Source: Porpolomopsis calyptriformis (taxonomy: Eukaryota; Basidiomycota; Agaricomycetes; Agaricales; Hygrophoraceae). Taken from it: DNA of 64,000 nucleotides. Positions 1 to 11,667 of this stretch are shown here, one piece after another; the stretch's first letter is position 1; each line of letters begins with the position of its first letter. The DNA is taken from contig OX621167.1 of assembly GCA_951640195.1 (NCBI GenBank), forward strand, positions 372,001 to 436,000, in the 5' to 3' direction. The notes under the pieces are model-generated. The model did no database searches and was not told the origin of the DNA. It was given only the letters and a program-made list of their open reading frames with translations. A program made the position numbers and the translations under genes.

Positions 1-1
1 T

Positions 2-3000
2 GCCCAAGCCCACAACCACAACGTAATTAAAGACTGGGCGGTAAACCCCAGCCTATCCTTTGGCTCAGACCACTGCGCGATCCAATGGACAATCGACCAA
101 GGCCGTAACGTAATCGAAAACGTAGCGGGCACAAGATACAACTTCAAAGAGGCAAAAGAAGAAGACTGGTCCCGAGCCTTCCATGCTGCTATAGCAAACC
201 GCCAAGAAGCCCTCAACATACTTCTCAACGATAACCTTCAGCTAACCCCACAAGACCTAGACGCCACGTCCACGCTACTTACTGATGCTATGCAAGAGGC
301 AACAGAAAACACGGTACCAGCCAGAATCTCAAGCCCTAAAGCACGACCATGGTGGAACGAGGAACTATCAGCAGCTACCCGAAACCTAAACAAACTGCAA
401 GAGGACGAACGAACCCTAGAAGAGATACTGGGCCAACGCAACCACGTAATCCAAGCAGAAATAGCCCGAGCCCGAAACTTCTTCAAAAGGCTCTGCAAAC
501 ACGCCAAGGCAAGTTGGGCCAACCAAATAACAGAAGAGGCCACAAATAAAGATATATGGGGCCTCCGAAACTGGTCCAAAGGAACCCGCAACTACCCCAC
601 ACCAGCCATATCAAGAGGCCCAAACCTCCCGCCAGCAACAACACATACCGACAAATGCGATGCGATACGCAACGAACTCTTCCAAGCACCCCCCCCCCTA
701 GATGTCACCTATACCCCCAACCTCACCCAGGAAGACCCAAACGACATACCCTTCTATGACATCACCCGAGAAGAAATTCACGAGGCAATCGTAGACACTA
801 GCACGAAAACGGCACCAGGCTGGAGCCAAATGAACTACAAGATAATCCGCTGGGCCTGGCAAGGGGCGGAAGACCTAATAACAGCACTACTCCGTAAGTG
901 CCTCCAGTTAGGCTACCACCCCAAAGCCTGGCGCCGAGCGATCGCAGTGGTCTTACCCAAACCAAGAAGACCCGACTACTCCAACCCAAGAGCCTACAGG
1001 CTCATCCAACTACTAGAATGCCTTGGGAAAATACTAGAGAAAATCGTAGCCCGCCGCCTCACGTACCTAGTCGGACGACACAACCTAGTACCAGGCAGCC
1101 AATTTGGCGGCCGCTCAAATTATTCCACATCAGATGCCACCCTCTCTTTCACAAATGATATCCAAACGGCCTGGGCCAATGGAAAGGTCACAACAGCCCT
1201 AACGTTTGACATCAAGGGATACTTCGACTTCGTTAACCACGACCGACTACTCCATGAACTACGAGGAAAACACGTCCCACTCCAAATTGTCAAATGGGTA
1301 GCATCCTTCCTCACGGACTGGGAAGCTGCCGTATGCCTGGATGGAATAAGAGGCGAGATGAAAAATGTCGAAAATGGAATCCCACAAGGATCACCCGTCT
1401 CACCCATTCTAGCCTCCTTCTATAGTGCAGAACTTCTGGAAATATTCGAAGAACAAGCTCTCCCAGAAAACAACACCCTCCCCCTACCAGACAACCCCAC
1501 CCCAGTCACACTATTCATCTACGTCGACGATGGAAAACTATTCGTCTCATCAAACTCGCTAGATACAAACATCACCATCCTCACCGCAGCATACCGCAAA
1601 ACAGACATCTGGCTGCGCAGGGCAGGCCTAGCACCTGACCTTGCGAAACGCGAACTAATGCACTACACAAGACGCCCCAAGGACGGATCCCCATCAATTC
1701 GACTACAAGAATATGACAACTCATACTCCACTATAACACCAGCTGCAACAGTAAAATGGCTTGGTGTATACTTCGACCGAAAACTCCTCTTCAACCACCA
1801 TGTCAAAAACCTAGCCTCCCAAGCAGAAACCTCTGTGAACGGCCTGACCATGCTGGCAAACACGGTACGAGGCCTGTCACCAACACACCTCCGACAACTC
1901 TACAAATCATGCGTCATCCCAGTAATGACCTATGCCAGTGCTACCTGGTGGACAGGCAAGAAGTGTCACATAAAGGAACTGGCACGCATACAGCACCGAG
2001 CACTCCGCCTCATCTGCGCAGCCTTCCGAACCTCCCCAATCCAAGCACTGGAAATAGAGGCATCAATCCCACCAATCCACCTCACCCTCGACCTGGAAAA
2101 AAGAAGAACCGCAATCCGCTTTAACAAGCTCAGTACAAACAACCTGGTCATACAGCGCCTCGACAACTCGTGGCGCGCAGGAGTCCCCCCCTCAGCCCCA
2201 CCACCAATACAGTGGAACCACGCCTATCACCCAAAGAAAAAACCCCCCCAACTACAACAAGTTGCACACCTTACAAGCAGCAACAACGAACGACTCTTCC
2301 CATTCCTACTTCCCCCGTGGCGCCGCCTACAGTCAGACTTTGGCCAACACCTACAGGTCTCAGGAGAAAACCTGGCGAAAGGCAAGAGAGCCGCAACAAG
2401 AGAACATATTCAGCAGACCGACAAACTAGCCAGACACCCATCAAACCTAGTTGTATACACAGATGGATCGCTAAGACTCGTACACCAAGTCAGACGTGTG
2501 GGCGCAGGAGTAGCCATCTACCACAAAGGACAAGAGATATGCACCCGAAGCATAGGACTAGGATCCAATGCAGAAGTCTACGACGCTGAACTGAGCGCGC
2601 TCATGCTAGGCGCAAAAATGGCGATCAGAATAGCGGCCACCAACCCAATCATCACAAACCTCCACTTCTATGCCGACAACTCATCTGCCATCCAATCCAT
2701 CCTCAACCCCACACCCAGCCCTGGCCAATTAACGGCATACACCTTCTACCAAGACATAACACACTTCCTCGACACCAACCCAACTCACTCCGTATCACTC
2801 AAATGGACCCCAAGCCATAGCAATATTACTGGCAATGAGAAGGCCGACCAACTTGCCAAGGAGGGTGCCAACTTAGAGAGTGCCCTGCCAACAACCGGCA
2901 CATACTCAAATGCACGTAGACGCGCCAAGGAGAGACTACAAAAGGACTGGATCCGCCTATGGAAATCAACCCCACGAACCGGCTGCTTTGCCCCAGCCAA

Positions 3001-3436
3001 CCGCTTTGAACCAACAACCAAACCATCCAAATGACTTGTACAGCTACAACAAAAGAGGGAACTCTTTGGACGTGTTACGCAATGCCGCACAGGCCATGGA
3101 TACACAGGAGAATACTACTCAAGATTCATACTGACAGAGGACACCAAATGCCCCTGCGGGGAACCTCTACAAACGCGAGAACACATTATACGTGACTGCC
3201 CTCAATACGACGACTACCGCGACCTACTACGGAAAGCATCAAGAAACATCTCACTGCCCGAGATTGTGGGGACAATCAAAGGCGTAGATGCCCTCATCAC
3301 ATTCGTACTCAAATCCGGAGCGTTCACCAAATCAGGCAAACCATACGCCAAACCTAAACCCCCCACCTTCAATGAGGAGCCCATAGTTACGGTTCAACTG
3401 GACGACAACGAAGGAAACCTGACCCAAGAAGACTAG
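2..3436 (+). pseudogene. LINE ORF2: endonuclease C-terminus, reverse transcriptase, RNase H; one in-frame stop
   Basis: Frame 2 is open from the first bases of the window, so this is the 3' part of a longer ORF. Codons near 20-30 contain a GSDHCAI stretch, the C-terminal SDH motif of an APE-type endonuclease. RT motifs follow: FDIKGYFD near codon 402, GIPQGSPVSP, and the catalytic YVDD near codon 507. RNase H begins at YTDGS (about 819) and includes ADNSS and WTPSHS. The ORF is interrupted by TGA at 3032-3034, then stays open in the same frame to TAG at 3434-3436. That tail encodes a C-x-C...H...C zinc motif near codon 1050. A single CGA to TGA change would explain the stop. RT and RNase H are otherwise unbroken, so the copy is young. 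It copies LINE RNA into DNA at the nicked target. Confidence 0.9.
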
Positions 3437-3688
3437 GTCAATGGTTAGGAACACGGCGCTAGGATCCCATATTCTCTTAAATACCGAAAACAGTGCCAAT
3501 CATGCACAACAAGACACCCCCCGACGTAACCCAAAACTCACGAAACTCACTGTGTCACCCAAAGCCCTGGGGCCTAACCCCCCACACGCCCACGACCAAA
3601 GCAGCAGGGTTAGCTACAAGTATTATAGAGTTAACCACCGCGTCTTAGCACATTTGTTTGCTTGTTGCGGTATATAAATGCTGAATAC

Positions 3689-3716
3689 AAAAAAAAAAAA
3701 ACAAAAAAAAAAAAAA
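3689..3716 (+). repeat. poly(A) tail of the LINE
   Basis: An A-run broken by one C ends the LINE. It is the 3' terminus expected of an element copied from polyadenylated RNA. Confidence 0.85.
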
Positions 3717-5000
3717 GCTCATCACGTGAAAGATAGCAGGATCCGATCAGAACCAACATCCATCGCTCTGATCTATTTTTTCCCCTCAATGAACAATTGA
3801 ATCCGCTTCTCTTCTCCCGCCCCTGATGCAGCTGTGGCCGACCCGCTTCCTTCCATGGAACACAGGCGCGAAAAGGAACTGTCGCTGATTCGGGTTCAAG
3901 GGGAAGCATGCGTCCATATTGCTCCATGAATCCTCGGGTCCAGACTAGTTTGTTATCGCGCAAGGCAAATTTAGCCGCCTAAAAAAGGTGGTGGATAGGT
4001 CTTCGCACCCGAACACACTCAAGTATAAGCTACGATCAAACTCTTGTCCCCGCTTAGATTTCGAATCACCAGTCGAACAGAAATGGAATTGTACCCACTT
4101 GATCTGTTCCAACACCAAACCTGCGCTACAGGCTGTATTAGGACCAAGGAGCCCTAGTCCTACCAAGAATACAACCTCTGACAGCTATCTCAACTGCGGT
4201 GCATTCAAAGGGCGTTCAACGCGGTACCGAAGCTGTGGACACTCATATTCTCCCTATCACCGATGAAACCTTATCGTTACCATCTCAGCGGCCTCGTCCT
4301 CGTTGCCCTCTTTTGCTGTTCCCTGCTGACACCGTGAGATCAGATACCCAGTGTAGGCGGTCCCCATCATACTCTACGGAGGTGTTGTAGATGCCTGGAA
4401 GCTGTTTACCCATCCTCGGCACTTAGCGAATCTCTGAGGCTGTTCAATCTCAAAGTCTCAGTAGGTTCATTCAGCCTACAGTAATTTCGCACCAAATTAA
4501 TCCGATCATGAAAGAGAGTTTGATAGCAAACCGCGTGCACCGAACTTAACATGATAAGTCGATCCGAAACCCTATGCAACTGTAGTACGGATTGAAGAGA
4601 GGAATTCTCATAACGATAGATCTCGTTGACGGCAGTGTTCCACTTTGTAGAAAAGATGCGGGATGTGATACAGTAGGATCCCTTGGGAAGAACAAATAAT
4701 ATACAAGCCAGTCGAGATCCACCAGCTAGGTCAAGAAGCGAAAATACAATCAAGAAGGCTAGCACAACTTTTTTTCGGCTCGAAAACATAAAAATCCGTT
4801 AAATAATCGATAGTCCGAATGAGCAAAACCGTACAACGCGAGGCCCGATCTCTGAGAAGAATAAACTACGGACTAAGGACGAATAATGCATGCCGTGAAT
4901 ACGACAGAGACTATTGTCTCTAATCCGAAGGAGAGAACTATATGAAACACCTTTTTTTTATGTCTGACCGGCAATGAGATGTGTTCCGTGCCAGACGGCC
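3717..5000. other. intergenic stretch, one weak small ORF
   Basis: No recognisable gene was found. One ATG-initiated minus-strand ORF (4789-4406, 127 codons) begins with basic residues followed by a hydrophobic run that could be a signal peptide. It has no family features and may be chance. Confidence 0.4.
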
Positions 5001-6816
5001 CTAGTCTGTGCCCGACTCGCCTGTGTTTGGCAGATCGCGAGGCTCGGCTGCAAGGGTAGCAGGGGCAGAGACGGACGAGGGAGAGCCAGGCACGCGTTCA
5101 GGAGAAGGTGTGTCATCTGGCGCGGGGGGAGAAATTGGTGCTGTAGCCCTTCTCGCGGTGGGTGGAGCCGAGCCGGAGGGCGGGGGCTCAGGCAACCAGG
5201 ATTGGATCTCAGGGAGCGTATTGGAAGACTGGTAAGTCCTCCGAGTGTCTGGAATAGAAGTGAGAGGGGCAATAGAGGGGTGGTTGTAATGATGCGGCGG
5301 CGGGAGGGAATGACTGTGCGTTGAGATTGGGGGAAGTTGTTGCGGCGATGGTTGTGGTGACGGCGTTGTTCTTGATTTCAACGTGGACGTAGCTAGAGGC
5401 CCACGTTTGTGCGGGAACTGCTCGGGCCGGGGCCTCGAGTGAGTTCGCTCAAACAGTCCGCACTTGTTGCATAGCTAAGAGCATTGCCCCTCTCAGAGAT
5501 ATGCAAGGCAAGGAGGATGAAAATAGAAAGGTACTGACCACTTTTCCTGGGCTGAGATTCGATCTTCTCCATGTCGATGTATCAGTAGTACAACAATTAA
5601 AACACCTCCTGCGCACTCGCTCACTCAGCTTCGTCGTGGCGTCATCCGTGTGTATGATATGATTGTTACCATGTCCTGGGAGCGGGAGTGGGTACGGAAC
5701 CCCATAACTGACTCGATTTTGCGATGCACTCGGCACGCCGATGTGTGTGCCAGGGAGTGGGGAATGCATCTGATACGATGAATGATCGGAGGGTGGGTTT
5801 AATTCATATCGATGTTCAAACGTCCCATGGCTAGGATAACTCGGGGTATAACTTTGTGTTGTGTTTAGGTTAACCCTCCCAGACAACGGAGAATTATGAA
5901 GGGGCCTAGAATGTTGTCGAATTTGGCCATCGGAGGTATATGGAAAGTTTGAGTACGGAGGCACAGGCGGAAGCGAGTTTTGGACAGCGGGTCGACGTGG
6001 AGGTGAAGAAGGGCGATCAAGCGAGGATACAGAAAGTGCTGGTGAGTTGTTCAGTGTCGCAATGGGCGGCGGAGATGAGTGACGGCGAGAGCCATCAGAA
6101 TGGTCAAGTCTATGTCTGTAAAATGATTATGGTCACATTCAAGAGCTAGTCCATTGAACGGACAGAGAACTCACGTAGTATTCATGGGCATTGAGTCTAC
6201 GTGATATGGTCTGCTCGACGTTTGGTTTGGCGCAGCGTCTAGAATTGATGAGGTAGGGAATGCCACTGAAGGAATTGCCGGTTCCTTCTTATCAGAATCA
6301 GAGAGTGATGGCGATGAATCAGGTATACGCATGATGGTCAAGCAGACAAGAATGGCAGATCGACACGAACCTGGTCGTCGTCGAGATGATCAGTAGCCTC
6401 AGAGTCTTTGATTTCGTCGCTTGTGGCGTGCAGAAAAGTATCTGGTTGTGCTTCCTCTGAAAACCGTGAGATGAACATCAGAAGCCGTACAGCTGCTGTA
6501 CTAGGAGCGACAGACCGCCAGAGCGGGAAGTGATTTCACCGCTATCCTGTTCCCTAACAGTTTGATGTGTGTTTCGGGGAAGATGTGAGAAAGGATGCGT
6601 ATTATTTAAAGAGTGGCTTACCAGAGAAACATCCGAAACGGGTACCGGCGAGGAGTGATTTGATGGGATTCTCTGGTCAGTGGGACATTCAGCGCTCGCA
6701 GAACTATCAGAAAGAAACCGGATGATGCGTATTTGATTGGAACCTACCCGTGATTTGAACGGTTCAGGTGTGCAGATTCTACCTCGATTGCCTTTATCGG
6801 AATAAACTTTCGGCAC
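5001..6816 (-). CDS. GATA-type zinc finger transcription factor
   Basis: A nuclear DNA-binding regulator expected to bind GATA motifs. The zinc finger is split by an intron: the first half reads CFNCCTTDTSTWRRSNLSPG and the second contains CNKCGLFERTHSRPRP, giving C-x2-C-x18-C-x2-C when joined. Phase-consistent exons on the minus strand are (about 6816)-6516, 6456-6371, 6287-6175, 6115-5539 and 5474-5001. The last four are joined by introns of 83, 59 and 64 nt, and the stop TAG is at 5003-5001. The 59-nt intron between the first two is less certain. Regions outside the finger are rich in Ser, Pro and His and look disordered, including a Pro-rich tail of about 150 residues. I found no convincing in-frame ATG in the first exon, so the 5' end is uncertain and another exon may lie upstream. 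The neighbouring plus-strand gene starts about 30 bp away in the divergent direction. Confidence 0.75.
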
Positions 6817-6849
6817 ATTCCCTTATATTGGGTCGCCGCTATTACGAAA

Positions 6850-8149
6850 TGACTCCGCGACTCAACGCCTTCTTCGGCTTCTCCCTCGGATCACACGGTG
6901 GCTTGGACGTGAGTACTTTCGCTGCACACATTTCTCACCTCACTCGCTGACCACGATCGCTTCCTTCCGTTCCCATACACATTTTTTTGCCGTTAATCTC
7001 GAAATTTACCCACGTTTTCGATCCGCTGGATGTGTTTCACTTTTCAATTTGCAGGCGATTCACTGTTTATGTTCAAATCAGATCTTTCGACTCTATCATG
7101 ACGACCCTGCACATCACACCATCTTAGATCTCAATCTGTCATACTTGTGCAATGTCGTATACATCCTTGGACCAGATAGCTGTCCTCGTTCTTCAATCGA
7201 AAATGACCTGCGAACAAACCACATTCCTGTTGCATCAAATAGAACCTTACAATCCGCATCAAACCTCCCATCTCGTTTGGATGCCTTATTCAGACCTTAG
7301 AGTTGCTGACTTTATGGAAACCCTACATAAACAGTTCATCTTCATCCCCATCTCCAGCGAGGGCCCATCTATCATCTCCTCCTATCAGGTATGTTCTAAG
7401 AAGGCTTCATCATTTGTAAAATATGGATTGATGCCGTCAAATCATCCTTGCCAGTACAGCTAGCGGACATCTCATTTAAAAGGAGTGCTGTCTCTTGTTG
7501 ACAGGCTCAGTCTCATAATGGTGCACTCGGTTTATTTCAGTATTGATTTGATCAGTTGAACACCATAGGTATCTTCTCTCTCAAGTTGCAAACTACCAAG
7601 ATGTACGCTGTTTCATGTGCCACCGCATGCACCTATGGAAATATCTTCCTAAAACATTTCTTTCCTTAAAGGTACGGACTAATTAGCAATGTGCCCTCAG
7701 ACACTATATTTTTCTTACTGATTCTTATTCTCGCGGAACAACCAAGGACCAGGACAAGTGTACAACGTTCCTCAAGCCTGGTCCCATGTTACTTGTCTTG
7801 GGCTTAGAGCTAATTCGGCTCCCGTCTTCATGGAGCCTGGCTATCTCCGTCACATCTTCAAACAATACCCACTGTTCGGTCAACCCCAAGTCAGTGGCTT
7901 TCAGATAGGTGAAGCGGCTACTTGAGATCACTGTCGACAACGGTCGGCTAACATCGAAGGAATGCGGCCTTCCGTCCGCCGATCGACTTGCCTGTTATTT
8001 TTCACTCGTCGAAGCCTGATGCCTTGACTTCTCTGGAGAACGTCTCTTCTATTCATATTGCCTTGTCACGTTCCGCCTTTCCAACTCTTTCATCCCAAAG
8101 TCATTCCCTGGATCAAGGAAAGTCCCGGTAACGGGATCCCCTTTTTAGG
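6850..8149 (+). CDS. unrecognised multi-exon gene
   Basis: No family was recognised. A plus-strand ATG at 6850 opens a short exon encoding MTPRLNAFFGFSLGSHGGLD that ends exactly at a GTGAGT donor (6909). Later stretches look coding and sit next to splice-like sites: 7132-7387 encodes residues such as SYTSLDQIAVLVLQS and ends at GTATGT; near 7570-7670 a segment reads YLLSQVANYQDVRCFMCHRM; 7740-7900 reads VYNVPQAWSHVTCLGLRANS; and 7960-8148 includes PIDLPVIFHSSKPDALTSLE and ends in TAA. The segments use different frames, so several introns are required and I could not settle all of them. It diverges from the GATA gene, so the two may share a promoter. A decayed gene is also possible. Confidence 0.4.
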
Positions 8150-9151
8150 CGTTTCCGATTCGAGTTGACTAGCACTGACCAAGAACGACTGAGTCTTTTT
8201 TCGAAGCTATTAGAAACACAATCGCGGCCTTGGGGATAATTATTAGTCTTTTGCGCCACACTGTGTCATGAGGCCCGACTGACTTCGAGCTTCACCCCGC
8301 GGACTATCCACTCTTGTTCATCCTCTGGGGGCATTCACAACAGATGGCCAAGCCATGGGTTGACTTACGTCTCACTTTAACCCCGCAATCAAGATTCGGT
8401 GGCGCGCTGAGATAAAACTGTATATGCACGCTACATTGGCTTCTGCATCCACAACTGTTGGTTCGTCTACACCTCTCCGACCCGTGGATATCTCTTATAT
8501 ACGAGCTCAGCGGGGAAGAAATGACGCAATTACACGATCACGCGTACTAATAGCCTAGCGTCTGGCAAGGGGACATTTTATCCTCAAATTTCTACAGGAG
8601 TCGGCCACCTTCAATGGCGCGGCTGTCCGCGAGCCAGAGAAGGCCCCGACCGTAGCATTCCAGTCACATTAATCCAAATGAGGACCCTGGAGGAACTCCG
8701 CCAGAAGGCTTTGTAGCAGGCATCCCAGATTCCTCGAATACATGCCAAATGGACCATCGTGGGTTTGGTGTGTTCTATGGATTGATAAGTCAAGTGGTAT
8801 TTAGTTTTTCCGTCTTACTTGACAACTTGCCCATAGGAACCATTCGGTATCCAATCTATGGACAACAATTTGCGTGTGTTCGTCATCTTGCCCGCTCAAA
8901 CATTGATATGCCTGCAACTGCGGTGTCTAGAAACGCGAAAGCCGCACCCATACGGCCGATAAGTCTACCCGCACCAATTTCACGATTACTCCTCCGCTAA
9001 ATATGTTGGCCTCTCTACTTTTCGACAATGTTTAACCTCACTTTGAGTTCACGATTTCGAAGATAGACCTCCTGGGGAATATTTAAATAGCGGTACATAC
9101 ATACAACCTTTGCTTTGTACAGTACTTGACTGCGAGCCAGTCTGATCAACT
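8150..9151. other. intergenic, upstream of ULA1
   Basis: No gene supported. An AT-rich TTTAAATA at about 9084 could be a TATA-like element for ULA1. The small ORFs here lack family features or splice support. Confidence 0.4.
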
Positions 9152-11076
9152 ATGTCAACTCCGCATCAGCATTCTTCTTCCAGCCTGACGGTTATGACGG
9201 AATCTCAAGACATAGAATCGGCGACAACGGCACTCACAGCCAAGTAAGTCCCTGCTTTCTCGCCCATTCTTTCACTGGAATCCTCCATGAACGTTCACAG
9301 CGTGCAACCAGACAGTAAGACACGAAGATATGACCGACAACTCCGGTCTGTAGCCTCTCCGTTGAGGTAATTTTATCTAATACTTACTGGTGGATTAGGT
9401 TATGGGCAGCAACAGGCCAAGCAGCACTTGAATCTTCCAGCATTCTCGTCATTTCTGCCTCTGCCACTTCCACATCCATCCTTAAAAATCTTGTCCTCCC
9501 TGGAATCGGGCGCTTCACCATCCTCGATCACTCAACAGTCTCTCCAGAAGACGCTGGGAATAATTTCTTCTTAGATGGCTACGACAGCGTAGGAAAATCG
9601 AGGGCTCGAGAGGCCGTGCGGCTACTTTCAGAATTGAATGACGGAGTCAACGGTGACGCGAACACATCAAGTTTAGAAGAAATCCTGGACAATAACCCAG
9701 CGTATATGGCCACCTTCACTCTCGTCATTGCGCACAATCTTGAGACGAGACTTCTGAATCGATTATCCCACCTATTGTGGACCAGCTTTCCACATACACC
9801 ATTTGTCGTCGTGCGCTCGGCAGGCTTTCTCGCTGAATTCTTTATACAATTTCGCGATCATCCGAGTGAGTTTCTGTCTCTATTTCATTGCAATGTGTGG
9901 ATTGACATCTATCTTAGTTGTCGAGAGTCACTCTGAAACGCTGCCATCTCTCCGCATCGACAAACCTTTTCTTGCCCTTCGACAACATGCGTTATCGCTA
10001 GATTTCACGAACATGGATCCCACGGAACACGGTCACATTCCCTACGTCATTATTCTCGTTCGTGCTCTTGAAGACTGGAAAAAAACTGTAAGCGGCACTA
10101 CATCCGTGGCACACCGTCCACTCACGTTAGAAACAGCACAACGGCAATCCGCCCCGTTCCACCGCGGACAAAGACAGCTTCAAGAAACACATTGCTTTGA
10201 TGAAAATAAAGTCCGATGAAGAAAACTTTGACGAAGCCCTCGCCCAAGCCTACCGAACCTGGACACCCACCACGGTTCTGCCGGAGATCGCCGCTCTTTT
10301 CCAGGATCCTGCGGTCACCAACCTCACACCCACCTCCGGCCCATTCTTTCACCTTCTCTCCACACTCCATCAATTCACCCTCCGCGAACCCCATGTTCTT
10401 CCGCTAACTAGCACCTTACCAGACATGAAATCAGACACCAAGAATTACATTCACCTTCAGAAACTGTACAAGACCCAGGCAGAACGGGAAAAGGCTGCGT
10501 TTAGGGCGCTATTAACATTGCCAGTGGCCGAAGAAGAGGTCGATACGTTCGTGAAGAATGCGCATGGACTAAGGTTGCTAAAAGGCACCAGGTGGGGCGA
10601 ACTGGATGATGACAAGCCGGCTTTAGGTATAGATCGTTTTTTGACACTACACTCAATTGATTTGTCATGCCATTGCAGCGCGTGCCCTTGCCGCCTTCCC
10701 GAAAGAAACGTGTACGCACCTTGCGTTGTCGGCCCTCTCGGCTCTGTCCGTTACACAACCAGATGTACTACCTACTATGGAAACACTTTCTAACCAGGCG
10801 CAAACTCTACTCGGGGTGGGAGTGCAATTGCCAGATGACTGGGCCAACGCAGTAGGGGAAATGTGCGTGTTTATCAGATATTTTTTGTTAGACGTTATTC
10901 AACGCAGACAATGGTGCAGTGAACGGGCGCCGACTGCCGACCTCCCGAATACTGCAGCCTTTCTGGGTGGGCTTGTCGCGCAAGAAACCATCAAAATAAT
11001 TACAAGGCAGTATGTGCCCGTGAAAGGTTATTGTGTGGTTGATCTAGTGGACACATGGACTGGGGTTATCGAGTAG
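9152..11076 (+). CDS. ULA1: NEDD8-activating enzyme E1 regulatory subunit (APPBP1/NAE1 type)
   Basis: The protein is the non-catalytic half of the heterodimeric E1 that adenylates NEDD8/Rub1 and starts cullin neddylation; its expected partner is Uba3. Seven exons fit: 9152-9243, 9301-9345, 9399-9865, 9918-10087, 10131-10626, 10679-10862 and 10908-11076. They sum to 1623 nt and 540 residues, close to the usual length of about 530. The N-terminus carries the family signature YDRQLRLWAATGQAALESS, then a Rossmann-like ILVISASATS...GIGRFTILD. The C-terminus has LPNTAAFLGGLVAQETIKII, the conserved helix of E1 regulatory subunits, followed by TRQYVPV. As expected for this subunit there is no catalytic-cysteine domain. 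The sixth intron (10863-10907, 45 nt, a multiple of three) could also be read through without a stop, so that junction is the least certain. The first ATG in frame is used. Confidence 0.9.
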
Positions 11077-11667
11077 ATTAGAGTTAGGAACGATTATAAA
11101 ACCAGAGAGCATCCAGGTATAATCAACATGTACTCGGGAAATTTCGATAGTTTACTAATAATCCACGCGAGTGGTGTGTTTTTTGAGCCGTGTCCGCCGA
11201 GCTTGCGTCAAGGTCCGGATCAGTGGAAACGATAGATTATGCCATTCTATTGACCAACATCAGATCGTGTAAAAAAGATTAGATCTAGTCGTATGCAATA
11301 GTAACCTCGTAACAAGGCGATCGAGAAGCGACAGGAAAATACTAAGCATTTACAAGTATTATACGGCGTGAGTTAGGGTACGACTGAGAGAAAAAAGTCA
11401 ATGTGCAAGGCTACAGTAACGGAAAATATTGTGTGTGTGACTAGGATAGAGAGGAATGGAAACAAAAACACAATGTGATGTCCTTTGAATCATTTTTATG
11501 TGATACGGAACGAAGAGCGCTCTATGGGAAAGAGTCAATGTGGACAGACCACAGAAGCGCAAAGACGATGAGGGCATATGATACATCTTAAAAAGGTCGA
11601 AAAGGAAGGGGAAAATGTATACGACACCGAAATGTCCGAAGGGGCTGACCCTGACGTCTTTTTACCC
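11077..11667. other. intergenic between convergent ULA1 and Zn2Cys6 gene
   Basis: The stretch lies between two stop codons facing each other. No further gene was seen; it should hold both 3' untranslated regions. Confidence 0.6.

Larger units (their letters stand above)
1..3716 (+). mobile_element. LINE (non-LTR retrotransposon), 3' part
   Basis: The stretch holds the 3' part of a non-LTR retrotransposon: the long ORF that carries reverse transcriptase and RNase H, a short 3' untranslated region (3437-3688) and a terminal poly(A) run (about 3689-3716, interrupted by one C). The poly(A) end marks target-primed reverse transcription and fixes the 3' boundary. The 5' end lies outside the window, so full length and target duplication cannot be judged. 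Domain order (endonuclease end, RT, RNase H, CCHC-like zinc motif) resembles fungal Tad/I-type LINEs; the clade is an inference. Confidence 0.9.

Noticed and set aside
4406..4789. Possible small secreted protein on the minus strand
   Set aside because: It has a hydrophobic N-terminus but no cysteine pattern, splice support or recognised family; kept only as a note.
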